DNA from: an uncultured Allosphingosinicella sp.
GTDB lineage: Bacteria > Pseudomonadota > Alphaproteobacteria > Sphingomonadales > Sphingomonadaceae
Direction of reading: 5' to 3'
Length of the DNA stretch: 64,000 nt
Assembly (NCBI GenBank): GCA_934539295.1
Contig: CAKTCN010000011.1
Coordinates: 17,547 to 81,546, forward strand
A program made the translations under genes and the position numbers. Numbering within the stretch: the first letter of the stretch is position 1; each line of letters begins with the position of its first letter. Positions 1-7,902 of the stretch are shown one piece after another. Below the pieces are notes generated by a model. It had not been told where the DNA came from, did not search any database, and was given only the letters and a program-made list of their open reading frames with translations.

Positions 1-762
1 GTTGCCGAGCTGCGCCAGCATCCGCACCGCCTCGTGCGAAGAAGCCGTGAGGGAGCGGGGAAGCTCCTGGCGGAAGATGAGCATGTCGGCGATCAGCCAC
101 GGCTTCAGCGTGTCGCGATACAGCAGGCGATAGGCGTTACGCGCCGACACGGTCTGCAGGATCGTGGTCCACTGGTCCCGGTCCAGCGCGCCGCCAATCT
201 CCTCGCCTTCCGGCAGCAGGATGTAATATTTGACGTCGAGCAGGCGCGCGGTGTTGTCGCCTCGTTCGATCGCGGATCCCAGCCGGATGAACCAATAGGC
301 CTCGTTGCGCAGCATGCGGGCGACCGCGCCCTCGAAGCCGCGAATTTCGGCGCGCAATTCCTCGGCCAGGTTCAGCGTCGCCTGCGCACCGCCCGGACTG
401 GTGCGGCCGCGCAGGTGCAGCCAGGACCGGTTGATCGCTTCCCACGCCTCACGCGTGATGGCGTTGCGGGTGGCGCGGGCATTGTCCCGCGCGGCGTTGA
501 GGCAGGAGCGAATCGAATTGGCATTCTCCTCCGCCAGGATCAGGTGCCGGCTGACGCTGAATGCGGTCAGGTTCTCGCCGGCATTGGCGAAGCCCTGCGT
601 CTCGCCCACGACGGCGAGCGCGCTGCGCCAGGCCTGGTTGCTTTGGGTGAGCCCACCCAGCGAGCTCAGGCGAATGGTCGCCTCCAGCAGGCGTGTGGTG
701 AATTCGGCGCGCTCCATGTAGCGGCCGACCCAGTAGAGGGCGTAAGCGGTGCGTGACAGCAT
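1..762 (-). CDS. Alpha-E domain protein (DUF403), 3' end beyond window
   Basis: The minus-strand frame stays open for 254 codons from an ATG at 762 to base 1, so the C-terminus lies outside the window. The N-terminus (MLSRTAYALYWVGRYMERAE) is the typical opening of alpha-E domain proteins, which are all-helical, of unsettled biochemical role, and nearly always encoded next to a circularly permuted ATP-grasp protein. Here that partner lies directly upstream and its TGA overlaps this ATG (TGATG), which implies translational coupling. A peptide-ligase-related role is inferred from the partner only. In many genomes a transglutaminase-like gene follows; that would lie left of the window. Confidence 0.85.
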   Translation of the reverse strand, partial: MLSRTAYALYWVGRYMERAEFTTRLLEATIRLSSLGGLTQSNQAWRSALAVVGETQGFANAGENLTAFSVSRHLILAEENANSIRSCLNAARDNARATRNAITREAWEAINRSWLHLRGRTSPGGAQATLNLAEELRAEIRGFEGAVARMLRNEAYWFIRLGSAIERGDNTARLLDVKYYILLPEGEEIGGALDRDQWTTILQTVSARNAYRLLYRDTLKPWLIADMLIFRQELPRSLTASSHEAVRMLAQLGN

Positions 763-2207
763 CAGGCGTCTCCCTCGGCATCGGGGGAGAGGACGAAGCT
801 GTCCTTGGTTCCGCCACCCTGGCTGGAATTGACCACCAGCGATCCTTCGCGAAGCGCGACGCGGGTAAGGCCGCCCGGCACCATGTTGACGCCGTCGGCG
901 CCGGTCAGGACGAATGGGCGGAAGTCGACGTGGCGGGGCGCGACGCCCTTGTCGGTGAAGGTGGGCACCGTCGACAGCGACAGGGTCGGTTGCGCGATGT
1001 AGCGATGCGGTTCCGCGATGATGGCGCGGCGGAAATCCTCGATCTGCTCCCGGGTGGACGTGGGCCCGACCAGCATTCCGTAGCCGCCCGATCCGTCGAC
1101 CAGCTTGACCACCAGTTCGGGCAGGTGTTCCAGCACATATTTCTGCGCCTGCGGCTCGCGGCATCGCCAGGTCTCGACATTGGGGAGCCTGGCGTCCTCC
1201 CCGGAATAATAGCGCACGATCTCCGGCATGTAGGAATAGATCGCCTTGTCGTCGGCTATGCCCGTGCCGGGCGCGTTCACCAGCGTGACATTGCCGGCAA
1301 GGTAGGCGGCCATCAGGCCGGGAACGCCCAGCATCGAATCAGGATTGAAGACGAGCGGGTCGATGAAGGCGTCGTCGATGCGCCGGTAGATGACGTCCAC
1401 ACGGACGCGGCCGGTGATGGTGCGCATCCACACGATGTCGTCGTCCACCTCCAGATCCGATCCCTCGACCAGTTCGATCCCCATCGTGTCGGCAAGGAAG
1501 CTGTGTTCGTAGAAGGCGCTGTTGTAATGACCGGGGGTGAGCAGCACGCAGACCGGTTCACGCGCGCTCGGCGGGGCAACGGAATAGAGCGTCTGGCGCA
1601 GCAGGTCGGGATAATTGTCGACCGGGCATACGGGGAAGCGGCCGAACAGTTCGGGGCAGAGGCGCAGCATCGCCTCGCGGTTTTCCAGCATGTAGGACAC
1701 GCCGGACGGGGTGCGTGCATTGTCCTCCAGCACGAAGAATTCGTCGGGCCCGGTGCGCACCAGGTCGATGCCGCAAATGTGCGCATAGATGTCGTGCGCC
1801 GGCCGGGCGCCGGCCACGGGCACGCAGAAGCCGGGATTGCCGAGCACCAGGTCGGCCGGGAGCACGCCGTCGGCGATGATGCGCCGTTCGCCATAGACGT
1901 CGCCGATGAAGGCGTTGATGGCGCGCACACGCTGCTCCAGCCCTTCGGACAGGCGCGTCCATTCGTCATGGGTGAAGATGCGCGGAATGATGTCGAACGG
2001 GATGATCCGTTCGGCCGCGTCCTGTTCGCCATAGACGTTGAAGGTGATGCCAAGCGTGCGGAATGCGGTTTCGGCCGCCTGCTGGCGCCGGTCGAGCTCT
2101 GCCGGGGGAATGTCGGTCAGCCAGTCGGCCAGCCGTTCGAAGCCCGGTCGGGCCTGCGCCCCCCGGCTCGTTCCCCATAATTCGTCAAACGCCGCTCGAT
2201 CCGCCAT
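762..2207 (-). CDS. Circularly permuted ATP-grasp family protein
   Basis: This 481-residue protein has the length and sequence style of the circularly permuted ATP-grasp family (COG2308/DUF404-DUF407), including the segments FYEHSFLADTMGIELVEGSD and VKLVDGSGGYGMLVGP, the latter being the likely nucleotide-binding glycine-rich loop. ATP-grasp enzymes join a carboxylate to an amine or thiol using ATP; the substrate of this subfamily is not established. The start at 2207 is an ATG. It is the first gene of a two-gene or longer minus-strand operon with the alpha-E protein. Upstream is a 283-base gap with two palindromic repeats. Confidence 0.85.
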   Translation of the reverse strand: MADRAAFDELWGTSRGAQARPGFERLADWLTDIPPAELDRRQQAAETAFRTLGITFNVYGEQDAAERIIPFDIIPRIFTHDEWTRLSEGLEQRVRAINAFIGDVYGERRIIADGVLPADLVLGNPGFCVPVAGARPAHDIYAHICGIDLVRTGPDEFFVLEDNARTPSGVSYMLENREAMLRLCPELFGRFPVCPVDNYPDLLRQTLYSVAPPSAREPVCVLLTPGHYNSAFYEHSFLADTMGIELVEGSDLEVDDDIVWMRTITGRVRVDVIYRRIDDAFIDPLVFNPDSMLGVPGLMAAYLAGNVTLVNAPGTGIADDKAIYSYMPEIVRYYSGEDARLPNVETWRCREPQAQKYVLEHLPELVVKLVDGSGGYGMLVGPTSTREQIEDFRRAIIAEPHRYIAQPTLSLSTVPTFTDKGVAPRHVDFRPFVLTGADGVNMVPGGLTRVALREGSLVVNSSQGGGTKDSFVLSPDAEGDA

Positions 2208-2319
2208 TCACCCCCGCACATGCGTCAAGAAAAGTGCAGCGGAAATGCCGCACTGCGGCAACAATGCATGAACAGGCAAAAGGTGCAAGTTGGGGTGAGA
2301 TAAGCTTCTCTCCCTTAGT

Positions 2320-2380
2320 CCCTCTCCCCTTCCGGGACAGGGTGGGGCCCGCTCGCGCAAGCGAGTGGGAGGGTGAGGGG
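2320..2380. repeat. REP-like palindromic element, family 1, copy a
   Basis: The element starts with a C-rich head (CCCTCTCCCC), has an inner hairpin CCCGCTCGCGC/GCGAGTGGG, and ends with GGGAGGGTGAGGGG. The same head and tail recur at 2413-2466 (inverted), 7921-7983 and 8324-8382 (inverted). It lies between ctrA and the ATP-grasp gene. Confidence 0.8.
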
Positions 2381-2412
2381 ATAGTGCTTCTCCAGCTAAT
2401 TTTCCCAACTCA

Positions 2413-2466
2413 CCCCTCACCCTGCCGCCTTCGGCGGCTGTCCCTCTCCCGCAAGGGGAGAGGGGC
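2413..2466. repeat. REP-like palindromic element, family 1, copy b (inverted)
   Basis: This copy is inverted relative to 2320-2380 and separated from it by 32 bases. It begins CCCCTCACCC, has an inner hairpin CCGCC-TT-CGGCGG and ends in GGGGAGAGGGGC. Together the two form an inverted pair with no gene between them, downstream of ctrA. Confidence 0.8.
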
Positions 2467-2490
2467 TGAGTGAAGGGGAAAGGAGCTAGA

Positions 2491-3192
2491 TTACGCGACC
2501 TGCGCCTGGACGCCTTCTTCCGGATCGCGCAGCACGTAGCCGCGGCCCCACACCGTCTCGATGTAATTCTCGCCCGCGCAGGCGAGGCTGAGCTTCTTCC
2601 TGAGCTTGCAGATGAAGACGTCGATGATCTTCAATTCCGGCTCGTCCATCCCGCCGTAGAGATGGTTCAGGAACATCTCCTTGGTGAGCGTGGTGCCCTT
2701 GCGGAGCGACAGCAGCTCCAGCATCGCATATTCCTTGCCGGTCAGGTGGACGCGCGAACCGCCGGCCTCCACCGTCTTGGCGTCCAGGTTGACGGCGAGC
2801 TTGCCGGTGCGGATCACCGACTGGCTGTGGCCCTTGGACCGGCGCACGACGGCGTGGATGCGGGCGATCAACTCGTCGCGGTGGAACGGCTTGGTGACAT
2901 AATCGTCGGCGCCGAAGCCCAGCGCCTGGACCTTGGTGTCGAGTTCGCCGATGCCGGACAGGATCAGGACGGGCGTGGTAACCTTGGCCGCGCGCAGCTT
3001 CTTCAGCACGTCGTAACCGTGCATGTCGGGCAGGTTCAGGTCGAGGCAGATGATGTCATAGTCGTAGAGCTTGCCGAGGTCCAAACCCTCCTCGCCAAGG
3101 TCGGTCGTATATACGTTGAAGCCTTCGGCATTCAGCATCAGCTCGATGCTGCGGGCCATGGTGGCCTCGTCTTCGATCAGCAATACGCGCAT
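2491..3192 (-). CDS. ctrA: CtrA cell-cycle response regulator
   Basis: This 233-residue OmpR-family regulator has a receiver domain (about residues 1-120) with acidic residues E7/D8, the phospho-acceptor D51 in [11 protein letters not shown] and the KPFH lysine near 100. A winged-helix DNA-binding domain follows and contains [11 protein letters not shown]. Length and sequence match alphaproteobacterial CtrA, which in Caulobacter controls replication initiation, division and flagellar genes and binds TTAA-N7-TTAA. It stands alone on the minus strand and is divergent from the RluA-type gene. The intergenic region contains five TTAA boxes, so autoregulation is likely. The C-terminus ends in QAQVA. 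Confidence 0.95.
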   Translation of the reverse strand: MRVLLIEDEATMARSIELMLNAEGFNVYTTDLGEEGLDLGKLYDYDIICLDLNLPDMHGYDVLKKLRAAKVTTPVLILSGIGELDTKVQALGFGADDYVTKPFHRDELIARIHAVVRRSKGHSQSVIRTGKLAVNLDAKTVEAGGSRVHLTGKEYAMLELLSLRKGTTLTKEMFLNHLYGGMDEPELKIIDVFICKLRKKLSLACAGENYIETVWGRGYVLRDPEEGVQAQVA

Positions 3193-3227
3193 GACACTTC
3201 CCCTGGCGTGCTGCCGCGGCGGCGGCG

Positions 3228-3290
3228 TTAACCTTGCTTAATGATGCGGTAAATGAAGTTAAAAGGTTAACAAGCGCTAAAGGCGTTAAC
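3228..3290. promoter_or_regulatory. Cluster of TTAA boxes, probable CtrA autoregulatory sites
   Basis: TTAA occurs at 3228, 3238, 3259, 3267 and 3286 within 63 bases, 36-98 bases upstream of the ctrA start and in front of the divergent RluA-type gene. The box at 3238 followed by seven bases and GTAA, and the box at 3267 followed by seven bases and TAAA, are each one mismatch from the CtrA consensus TTAA-N7-TTAA. Such AT-rich clustering stands out in a GC-rich genome. Binding itself is inferred. Confidence 0.55.
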
Positions 3291-3341
3291 TATTTTGCCG
3301 CCGGTTTGCACGGGCCGCTGCCGCGTGGCAGGGCGATCGGC

Positions 3342-3998
3342 ATGTGGCATGAAAAGACGCTGTTCATCGACGCCGAGGCGATCGTCATCGACAAGCCTGC
3401 CGGCCTTGCCGTGCATCCGGGGTCACGCACGCCGGAGAGCCTTGAGGACTATCTGGGTGACCTGCGCTTCGGCTTCATGCGAGAGCCGACGCCCGTTCAC
3501 CGGCTGGACCGCGACACCAGCGGGTGCCTGCTGCTGGCGCGCAACCCGAAGGCGCACAAGCGGCTGGCGGCGGCGTTCGAGGCGCGTGCCGTGGAGAAGA
3601 GCTACCTTGCGATCCTGGCAGGTGTTCCGAAGGCAGGCGAGGGCGTCATCGACATGCCGCTCGGCAAGACCTCGACCCGCGAGGAAGGCTGGCGAATCAT
3701 CGCCGATCCGGCCGGCAAGCCGGCGCGCACGTCGTGGCGCACGGTAAGGGTGAAGGGCGACAGGGCGCTGGTCCTGATGGTGCCCGAGACTGGACGCACG
3801 CATCAGTTGCGCGTCCATGCCGCGGAGGGAATCGGCGTGCCGATCGCGGGCGACCCTGTTTATGGCGACGCGCGCGGGCCGATGCTGCTGCATGCGCTGA
3901 GCCTGAAGGTCGGTCGCGGTGCCAAGCCGCCGATTGAGGCACGCGCGCCCTTGCCGCCGACCTTCGTGCAGGCCGGCTTCGACGATGGCGACCTCTGA
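3342..3998 (+). CDS. RluA-family pseudouridine synthase
   Basis: This 218-residue protein carries the RluA-family catalytic motif HRLDRDTSGCLLLARN, in which the Asp after HRL attacks uridine, and the later segment ETGRTHQLRVHA. It converts specific uridines in rRNA or tRNA to pseudouridine; the target cannot be told from sequence alone. There is no N-terminal S4 domain, so it resembles the short members of the family. An upstream in-frame start at 3234 would add 36 residues unlike the family and run through the TTAA cluster, so ATG 3342 is preferred. Its end overlaps arfB by 14 bases, which suggests an operon. Confidence 0.85.
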   Translation: MWHEKTLFIDAEAIVIDKPAGLAVHPGSRTPESLEDYLGDLRFGFMREPTPVHRLDRDTSGCLLLARNPKAHKRLAAAFEARAVEKSYLAILAGVPKAGEGVIDMPLGKTSTREEGWRIIADPAGKPARTSWRTVRVKGDRALVLMVPETGRTHQLRVHAAEGIGVPIAGDPVYGDARGPMLLHALSLKVGRGAKPPIEARAPLPPTFVQAGFDDGDL

Positions 3999-4395
3999 CT
4001 TCGTCCTGCCCGAGGACGCGCTGAGCGAAACCTTCATCGCCTCGAGCGGGCCGGGCGGGCAGAATGTGAACAAGGTGGCGACAGCCGTTCAGCTGCGGCT
4101 CGACGTGTTCGCGCTGCGCCTCGCGCCGCACGTGTTCAAGCGGCTGAAGGAACTTGCCGGCAGCAAGATGACGAGCGCTGGCGAGATCGTCGTGACCGCG
4201 CGCACCCACCGCACCCAGGAGGCGAACCGCGCCGAGGCGCGCGAGCGTCTGGCGGAAATGGTCGCCAAGGCCCACATCAGGCCCGAGAAAAGGATCAAGA
4301 CCAAGCCTAGCCGGGCCGCAAAGGCCAAGCGGGTGGACGAGAAGAAGCAGCGTTCGAGCGTGAAGAGCGGACGCGGCAAGGTGCGGTTGGATTGA
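3985..4395 (+). CDS. arfB: Alternative ribosome-rescue factor ArfB (peptidyl-tRNA hydrolase)
   Basis: This 136-residue protein has the release-factor GGQ motif in SSGPGGQNVNK (residues about 21-31) and a basic Lys/Arg-rich C-terminal tail from about residue 100. Both are hallmarks of ArfB (YaeJ/ICT1 type). ArfB inserts its tail in the empty mRNA channel of stalled ribosomes and hydrolyses the peptidyl-tRNA. The start at 3985 lies within the preceding gene, giving a 14-base overlap; an earlier in-frame ATG at 3919 would add a non-family Arg-rich leader. Confidence 0.9.
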   Translation: MATSDFVLPEDALSETFIASSGPGGQNVNKVATAVQLRLDVFALRLAPHVFKRLKELAGSKMTSAGEIVVTARTHRTQEANRAEARERLAEMVAKAHIRPEKRIKTKPSRAAKAKRVDEKKQRSSVKSGRGKVRLD

Positions 4396-4408
4396 GCTAG
4401 CAACCATT

Positions 4409-4524
4409 CCGCTCATCCTGAGGAGCCATTGAGCCAAGTCGAAATGGCGTCTCGAGGGATCATCGGCGCGATGTGCTTCGAGATGGATCTTCGACTTCGC
4501 TCAGCCCCTCCTCAGCATGAGCGG
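4409..4524. repeat. Palindromic repeat, family 2
   Basis: Outer arms CCGCTCATCCTGAGGAG (4409-4425) and CTCCTCAGCATGAGCGG (4508-4524) pair with few mismatches, with further partly paired sequence (AAGTCGAA / TTCGACTT) inside. This is a long imperfect hairpin in the gap between arfB and the GAF-domain gene and has the look of a dispersed intergenic repeat. Confidence 0.7.
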
Positions 4525-4541
4525 ATTGTAGGAAAAACGAG

Positions 4542-5024
4542 ATGTACGACTTCAAGATCGAAACAGCCGATCCGGCCGAATTCTATCGCCAACTGGCCGA
4601 CGCCGCAGACGCGCTGACCGCCGGAGAGCCGGACGCGGTCGCCAACATGGCGAACGTGTCGGCGCTGCTCATGGACAGCATGGCCGATCTCAATTGGGCC
4701 GGTTTCTACCGCAATGTCGGCGGCGAGCTGGTGCTCGGACCGTTTCAAGGCAAGGCCGCCTGCATCCGCATTCCGTTCGGCAAGGGCGTGTGCGGCGCGG
4801 CGGCTGCGAGCCTGGAGGTTCAGCGAGTCGAGGACGTGCATGCCTTCCCCGGCCACATCGCCTGCGACGCGGCATCGGCTTCGGAGCTGGTGGTGCCGGT
4901 GGTGCATGAGGGGCGGCTAATCGGCGTGCTCGACCTCGACAGCCCGGTGAAAGGCCGGTTCAGCGAGGAGGATGCGCGCGGATGCGCGACGCTGATCGAA
5001 CGGATTGCCGAGCGATTTTCCTGA
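4542..5024 (+). CDS. msrC: Free methionine-(R)-sulfoxide reductase, GAF-domain
   Basis: This 160-residue single GAF-domain protein has the three conserved cysteines of fRMsr at residues 74, 84 and 108 (ACIRIP, KGVCG, HIACDA). The 10 and 24 residue spacing is the same as in the E. coli enzyme. It reduces free methionine-R-sulfoxide in the cytoplasm using thioredoxin. It starts 17 bases after a palindromic repeat and is followed by another, so it is probably a single-gene unit. Oxidative-stress protection is the known family role. Confidence 0.9.
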   Translation: MYDFKIETADPAEFYRQLADAADALTAGEPDAVANMANVSALLMDSMADLNWAGFYRNVGGELVLGPFQGKAACIRIPFGKGVCGAAAASLEVQRVEDVHAFPGHIACDAASASELVVPVVHEGRLIGVLDLDSPVKGRFSEEDARGCATLIERIAERFS

Positions 5025-5030
5025 CTACAC

Positions 5031-5109
5031 CCGTTCGTTTCGAGCGAAGTCGAGAAACCATCCAGCGGGTCCTTCGAACCCGCTTCTCGACTTCGCTCGA
5101 AGCGAACGG
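5031..5109. repeat. Palindromic repeat, family 3, intergenic copy
   Basis: Arms at 5031-5056 (CCGTTCG, then TTCGAGCGAAGTCGAGAA) and 5084-5109 (TTCTCGACTTCGCTCGAA, then GCGAACGG) form a nearly perfect inverted repeat. The spacer contains a second small hairpin (GGGTccttcgaACCC). A close copy lies inside the bkd E2 gene at 51361-51443. Confidence 0.85.
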
Positions 5110-5140
5110 TGGGGGAAATGTGTCGTCGGCGGGGTGAGTC

Positions 5141-5593
5141 TCAGGTCAGCCGGTCCAGCGTCTCGTCGTCCAGATGCCCGGGCACGATCATCAGCGGGCA
5201 GGGCAGGGCGCTCGAGTTCGTCGTGAAGTGGGTGATGAGCGGTCCCGGCGCGCCTTCGGCCGCGGCGCCGAGCACCAGGGCCGCGATCTCGTCTCCTTCC
5301 TTCAGCCGCTCGGTCAGCGCCTTGACCGCACTTCCCTGCCGGACAGTGACGACGGGGCGCAGGCCGGCTTCCTCGACAATGGTGCTCGCCGCAGCAGCAA
5401 CGGCCGCCTCGGCACGCAGCCGTGCCTCCTCCTCGATGGCGGCCTGGACGCCGCCCCATTCGACGAAATCCTGCTGCTCGATCACCGACAAAATCTCGAC
5501 GCCGCCGCCCGTCCGCGCTGCGCGGCGGGCGGAGAAGCGCAGGGCAGCCTGTGCCTCGCGGCTTTCGTCCATGACCACCAGATAGGTCCGCAT
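5141..5593 (-). CDS. Universal stress protein (UspA family)
   Basis: This 150-residue protein begins [19 protein letters not shown], the beta-strand and Asp typical of a UspA nucleotide-binding fold, and has later segments LVLGAAAEG and PCPLMIVPG. Members bind ATP or act as stress-related regulators in the cytoplasm. The ATG at 5593 is preceded by AAGGAGAGGAC; a longer reading from 5644 adds 17 residues without family similarity. It is monocistronic, with a palindromic repeat downstream. The canonical G-2X-G-9X-G-S/T ATP motif is not clear, so ATP binding is uncertain. Confidence 0.8.
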   Translation of the reverse strand: MRTYLVVMDESREAQAALRFSARRAARTGGGVEILSVIEQQDFVEWGGVQAAIEEEARLRAEAAVAAAASTIVEEAGLRPVVTVRQGSAVKALTERLKEGDEIAALVLGAAAEGAPGPLITHFTTNSSALPCPLMIVPGHLDDETLDRLT

Positions 5594-5724
5594 GTCCTCT
5601 CCTTGTTCTTCGCAAACGGTGCGCCAGAACGCGAGGCCACGCAAGCATCACCCTTGACCCGCGCCCCCCTTCTGCTGTTTGGACCGGACAGACCTGCGAT
5701 CCAGTAAGGGAAAGTCCTTCTCCC

Positions 5725-7029
5725 ATGCCCATCGAACTCAAGATGCCCGCCCTTTCGCCGACCATGGAGGAAGGCACCCTCGCCAAGTGGCTGGTCAAGG
5801 AAGGCGACACCGTCGCCGCCGGCGACCTGCTGGCCGAGATCGAGACCGACAAGGCGACGATGGAATTCGAGGCCGTGGATGAAGGCACGATCGCCAAGAT
5901 CCTGGTTGCCGACGGCACGGACGGCGTGAAGGTCGGTACCGTGATCGCGATGATCGCGGGCGAGGGCGAGGATGCGAGCGCGGTGTCCGCACCGGCCGCC
6001 GCTGCACCGGCTCCGCAGGCCGCGCCGACGCCCGAGCCTGAGGTGAAGGGTTATGGCGTTGCGCCCGTCGCCGACCAGAAGCTCGCCCATGCGCAGCCTT
6101 CGGCCCAGCCGGCCGCGTCGGGTGACCGCGTGAAGGCGAGCCCGCTCGCCCGCCGCCTGGCCGAGCAGAAGGGTGTGGATCTGGGCGGGGTCAGCGGGTC
6201 CGGCCCGAATGGCCGGATCGTGAAGGCCGATATCGAGGGTGCCGGCACCGCGGCCGCGAAGGCGCAGGCCGCCGCTGCACCGGCAGCCGCTCCAGCGCCC
6301 GCCGCCGCACCGCAGGCTGCACCTGCTGCCGCCAGCGACATCCCGCATGAGTCGGTCAAGCTGTCCAACATGCGCAAGACGATCGCGCGCCGCCTGACCG
6401 AGGCCAAGCAGACCATCCCGCACATCTATCTCACCGTCGACATCCAGCTCGATGCGCTGCTGAAGCTGCGCGGCGAACTCAACAAGGGGCTCGAAGCACG
6501 CGGCGTGAAGCTCAGCGTCAACGACCTGCTGGTCAAGGCGCTGGCGGTGTCGCTGATCGAGGTGCCGGAATGCAACGTGTCGCTCGCGGGCGATCAGCTG
6601 CTCAAGTATAGCCGGGCCGATATCTCGGTCGCCGTGTCGATCCCCAACGGCCTGATCACGCCGATCGTGGTGGGTGCGGATACCAAGCCGGTCTCCGTCA
6701 TCGCGACGGAGATCAAGGAACTGGCCGGCCGCGCCAAGGATGGCAAGCTGCAGCCGCACGAATATCAGGGCGGCACGGCTTCGCTGTCCAACATGGGCAT
6801 GTACGGCATCAAGCAGTTCGACGCCGTCATCAACCCGCCCCAGGCGATGATCATGGCGATCGGCGCGGGCGAGAAGCGGCCGTACGTGGTGGGCGACTCG
6901 CTCCAGATCGCGACGGTGATGAGCGCCACCGGCAGCTTCGACCACCGCGCCATCGACGGCGCCGACGGCGCCCGCCTGATGCAGGCGTTCAAGCGCCTGG
7001 TCGAGAACCCGCTGGGCATGCTTGCCTGA
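5725..7029 (+). CDS. pdhC: Pyruvate dehydrogenase E2, dihydrolipoamide acetyltransferase
   Basis: The 434-residue protein has an N-terminal lipoyl domain (about 1-80) with the lipoylated K42 in ETDKATME. An Ala/Pro-rich linker, a peripheral-subunit binding domain (about 134-170), a second Ala/Pro linker and the acyltransferase core (about 210-434) follow. The catalytic FDHRAIDG (H407, D411) is near the end. The sequence [15 protein letters not shown] is typical of PDH E2 rather than OGDH or BCKDH E2. It transfers acetyl groups from E1 to CoA. pdhA and pdhB are not in the window; E3 (lpdA) follows three genes later on the same strand. Confidence 0.93.
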   Translation: MPIELKMPALSPTMEEGTLAKWLVKEGDTVAAGDLLAEIETDKATMEFEAVDEGTIAKILVADGTDGVKVGTVIAMIAGEGEDASAVSAPAAAAPAPQAAPTPEPEVKGYGVAPVADQKLAHAQPSAQPAASGDRVKASPLARRLAEQKGVDLGGVSGSGPNGRIVKADIEGAGTAAAKAQAAAAPAAAPAPAAAPQAAPAAASDIPHESVKLSNMRKTIARRLTEAKQTIPHIYLTVDIQLDALLKLRGELNKGLEARGVKLSVNDLLVKALAVSLIEVPECNVSLAGDQLLKYSRADISVAVSIPNGLITPIVVGADTKPVSVIATEIKELAGRAKDGKLQPHEYQGGTASLSNMGMYGIKQFDAVINPPQAMIMAIGAGEKRPYVVGDSLQIATVMSATGSFDHRAIDGADGARLMQAFKRLVENPLGMLA

Positions 7030-7030
7030 C

Positions 7031-7501
7031 ATGGCCGAGGCGGCGGATGAAGTGAGCGGAGGCATGCCGGCGATCGCCCGCGGCCGTTCGCTGCACTTTC
7101 ACCCGCCTGAATTCGGCGAAGTGGCGACGATCGCGCTCACCGGATGGCTGTACGGCATCTTCCTGACCGTGCTGTTCATTACCGGATTCACGGTCTCCAT
7201 AGGAGGCGCGGACGTCACCTTGTTGTTGATGCTGCCGTTTGTGATGCTCACGGGCATGTTCGGCGTAGGGCTGTCCAGCGTCATCTGGGTGCTACCCAAT
7301 GCCTTCGTTCTAGCGGCCATGCTGCGCGCACTGGATGCGCGTGCCCTGCCTGCCGCCGCGACCTTCTTGTTCGTGACGGCTATCTATGCGGCGAACTTCG
7401 ATGCGGTCGTCGACGGTCTTCTGGCTGACAGGCTCTGGTTCGTTCCGCTAATCTTCGGCGTGGGACAAGCCTATGCCTACCACCGGACGTTGAACGCATG
7501 A
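7031..7501 (+). CDS. Conserved hypothetical membrane protein
   Basis: This 156-residue protein has about four hydrophobic segments (near residues 37-55, 60-80, 85-108 and 113-145) and a short hydrophilic N-terminus. It was not recognised as a named family. The ATG at 7031 lies one base after the pdhC stop, and the stop overlaps the next start (ATGA at 7498). It therefore sits inside the pdhC-lpdA transcription unit. A TTG at 7022 is a possible alternative start. Confidence 0.7.
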   Translation: MAEAADEVSGGMPAIARGRSLHFHPPEFGEVATIALTGWLYGIFLTVLFITGFTVSIGGADVTLLLMLPFVMLTGMFGVGLSSVIWVLPNAFVLAAMLRALDARALPAAATFLFVTAIYAANFDAVVDGLLADRLWFVPLIFGVGQAYAYHRTLNA

Positions 7502-7902
7502 TCGCTGATGCAACCGACCAAGTGCCCGACGTCCCGCCGGCCATCCGCGTCACCGCGATGCCGGCGGATGCCAATCCTTATGGCGATATTTTCGGCGGCT
7601 GGTTGATGAGCCAGATGGATCTGGCCGCGAGTTCGGTCGCGTCGCGGCATAGCGGCGGGCGTGCGGTCACGATCGCGGTGGATGGGATGACGTTTCATCG
7701 GCCGGTGGTGGTGGGCGACGAGGTTTCGGTCTTCGCGCGGCTGGTGAGCGTGGGGCGCACGTCGATGAAGATCGACGTCGAAGCCTGGCGCCGTGCGCGC
7801 GACAGCGAGGATACGTGCCGCGTGACGCGCGCGACCTTCACCTTCGTGGCGGTGACAGAGGCTCGCAAGCCGCGGCCGGTGCCGGCGTTGGAGGAGGCGT
7901 GA
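7498..7902 (+). CDS. Acyl-CoA thioesterase, hotdog fold (YciA-like)
   Basis: The 134-residue protein shows the hotdog thioesterase pattern: NPYGDIFGGWLMSQMDLAA, with the likely catalytic Asp/Gly helix region, then VTIAVDGMTFHRPVVVGDEV and RVTRATFTFVAV. YciA-type enzymes hydrolyse acyl-CoAs to free CoA in the cytosol. It overlaps the preceding gene by four bases (ATGA), and its TGA overlaps a GTG that can start the DUF559 gene (GTGA at 7899), so the row is tightly packed. Confidence 0.88.
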   Translation: MIADATDQVPDVPPAIRVTAMPADANPYGDIFGGWLMSQMDLAASSVASRHSGGRAVTIAVDGMTFHRPVVVGDEVSVFARLVSVGRTSMKIDVEAWRRARDSEDTCRVTRATFTFVAVTEARKPRPVPALEEA

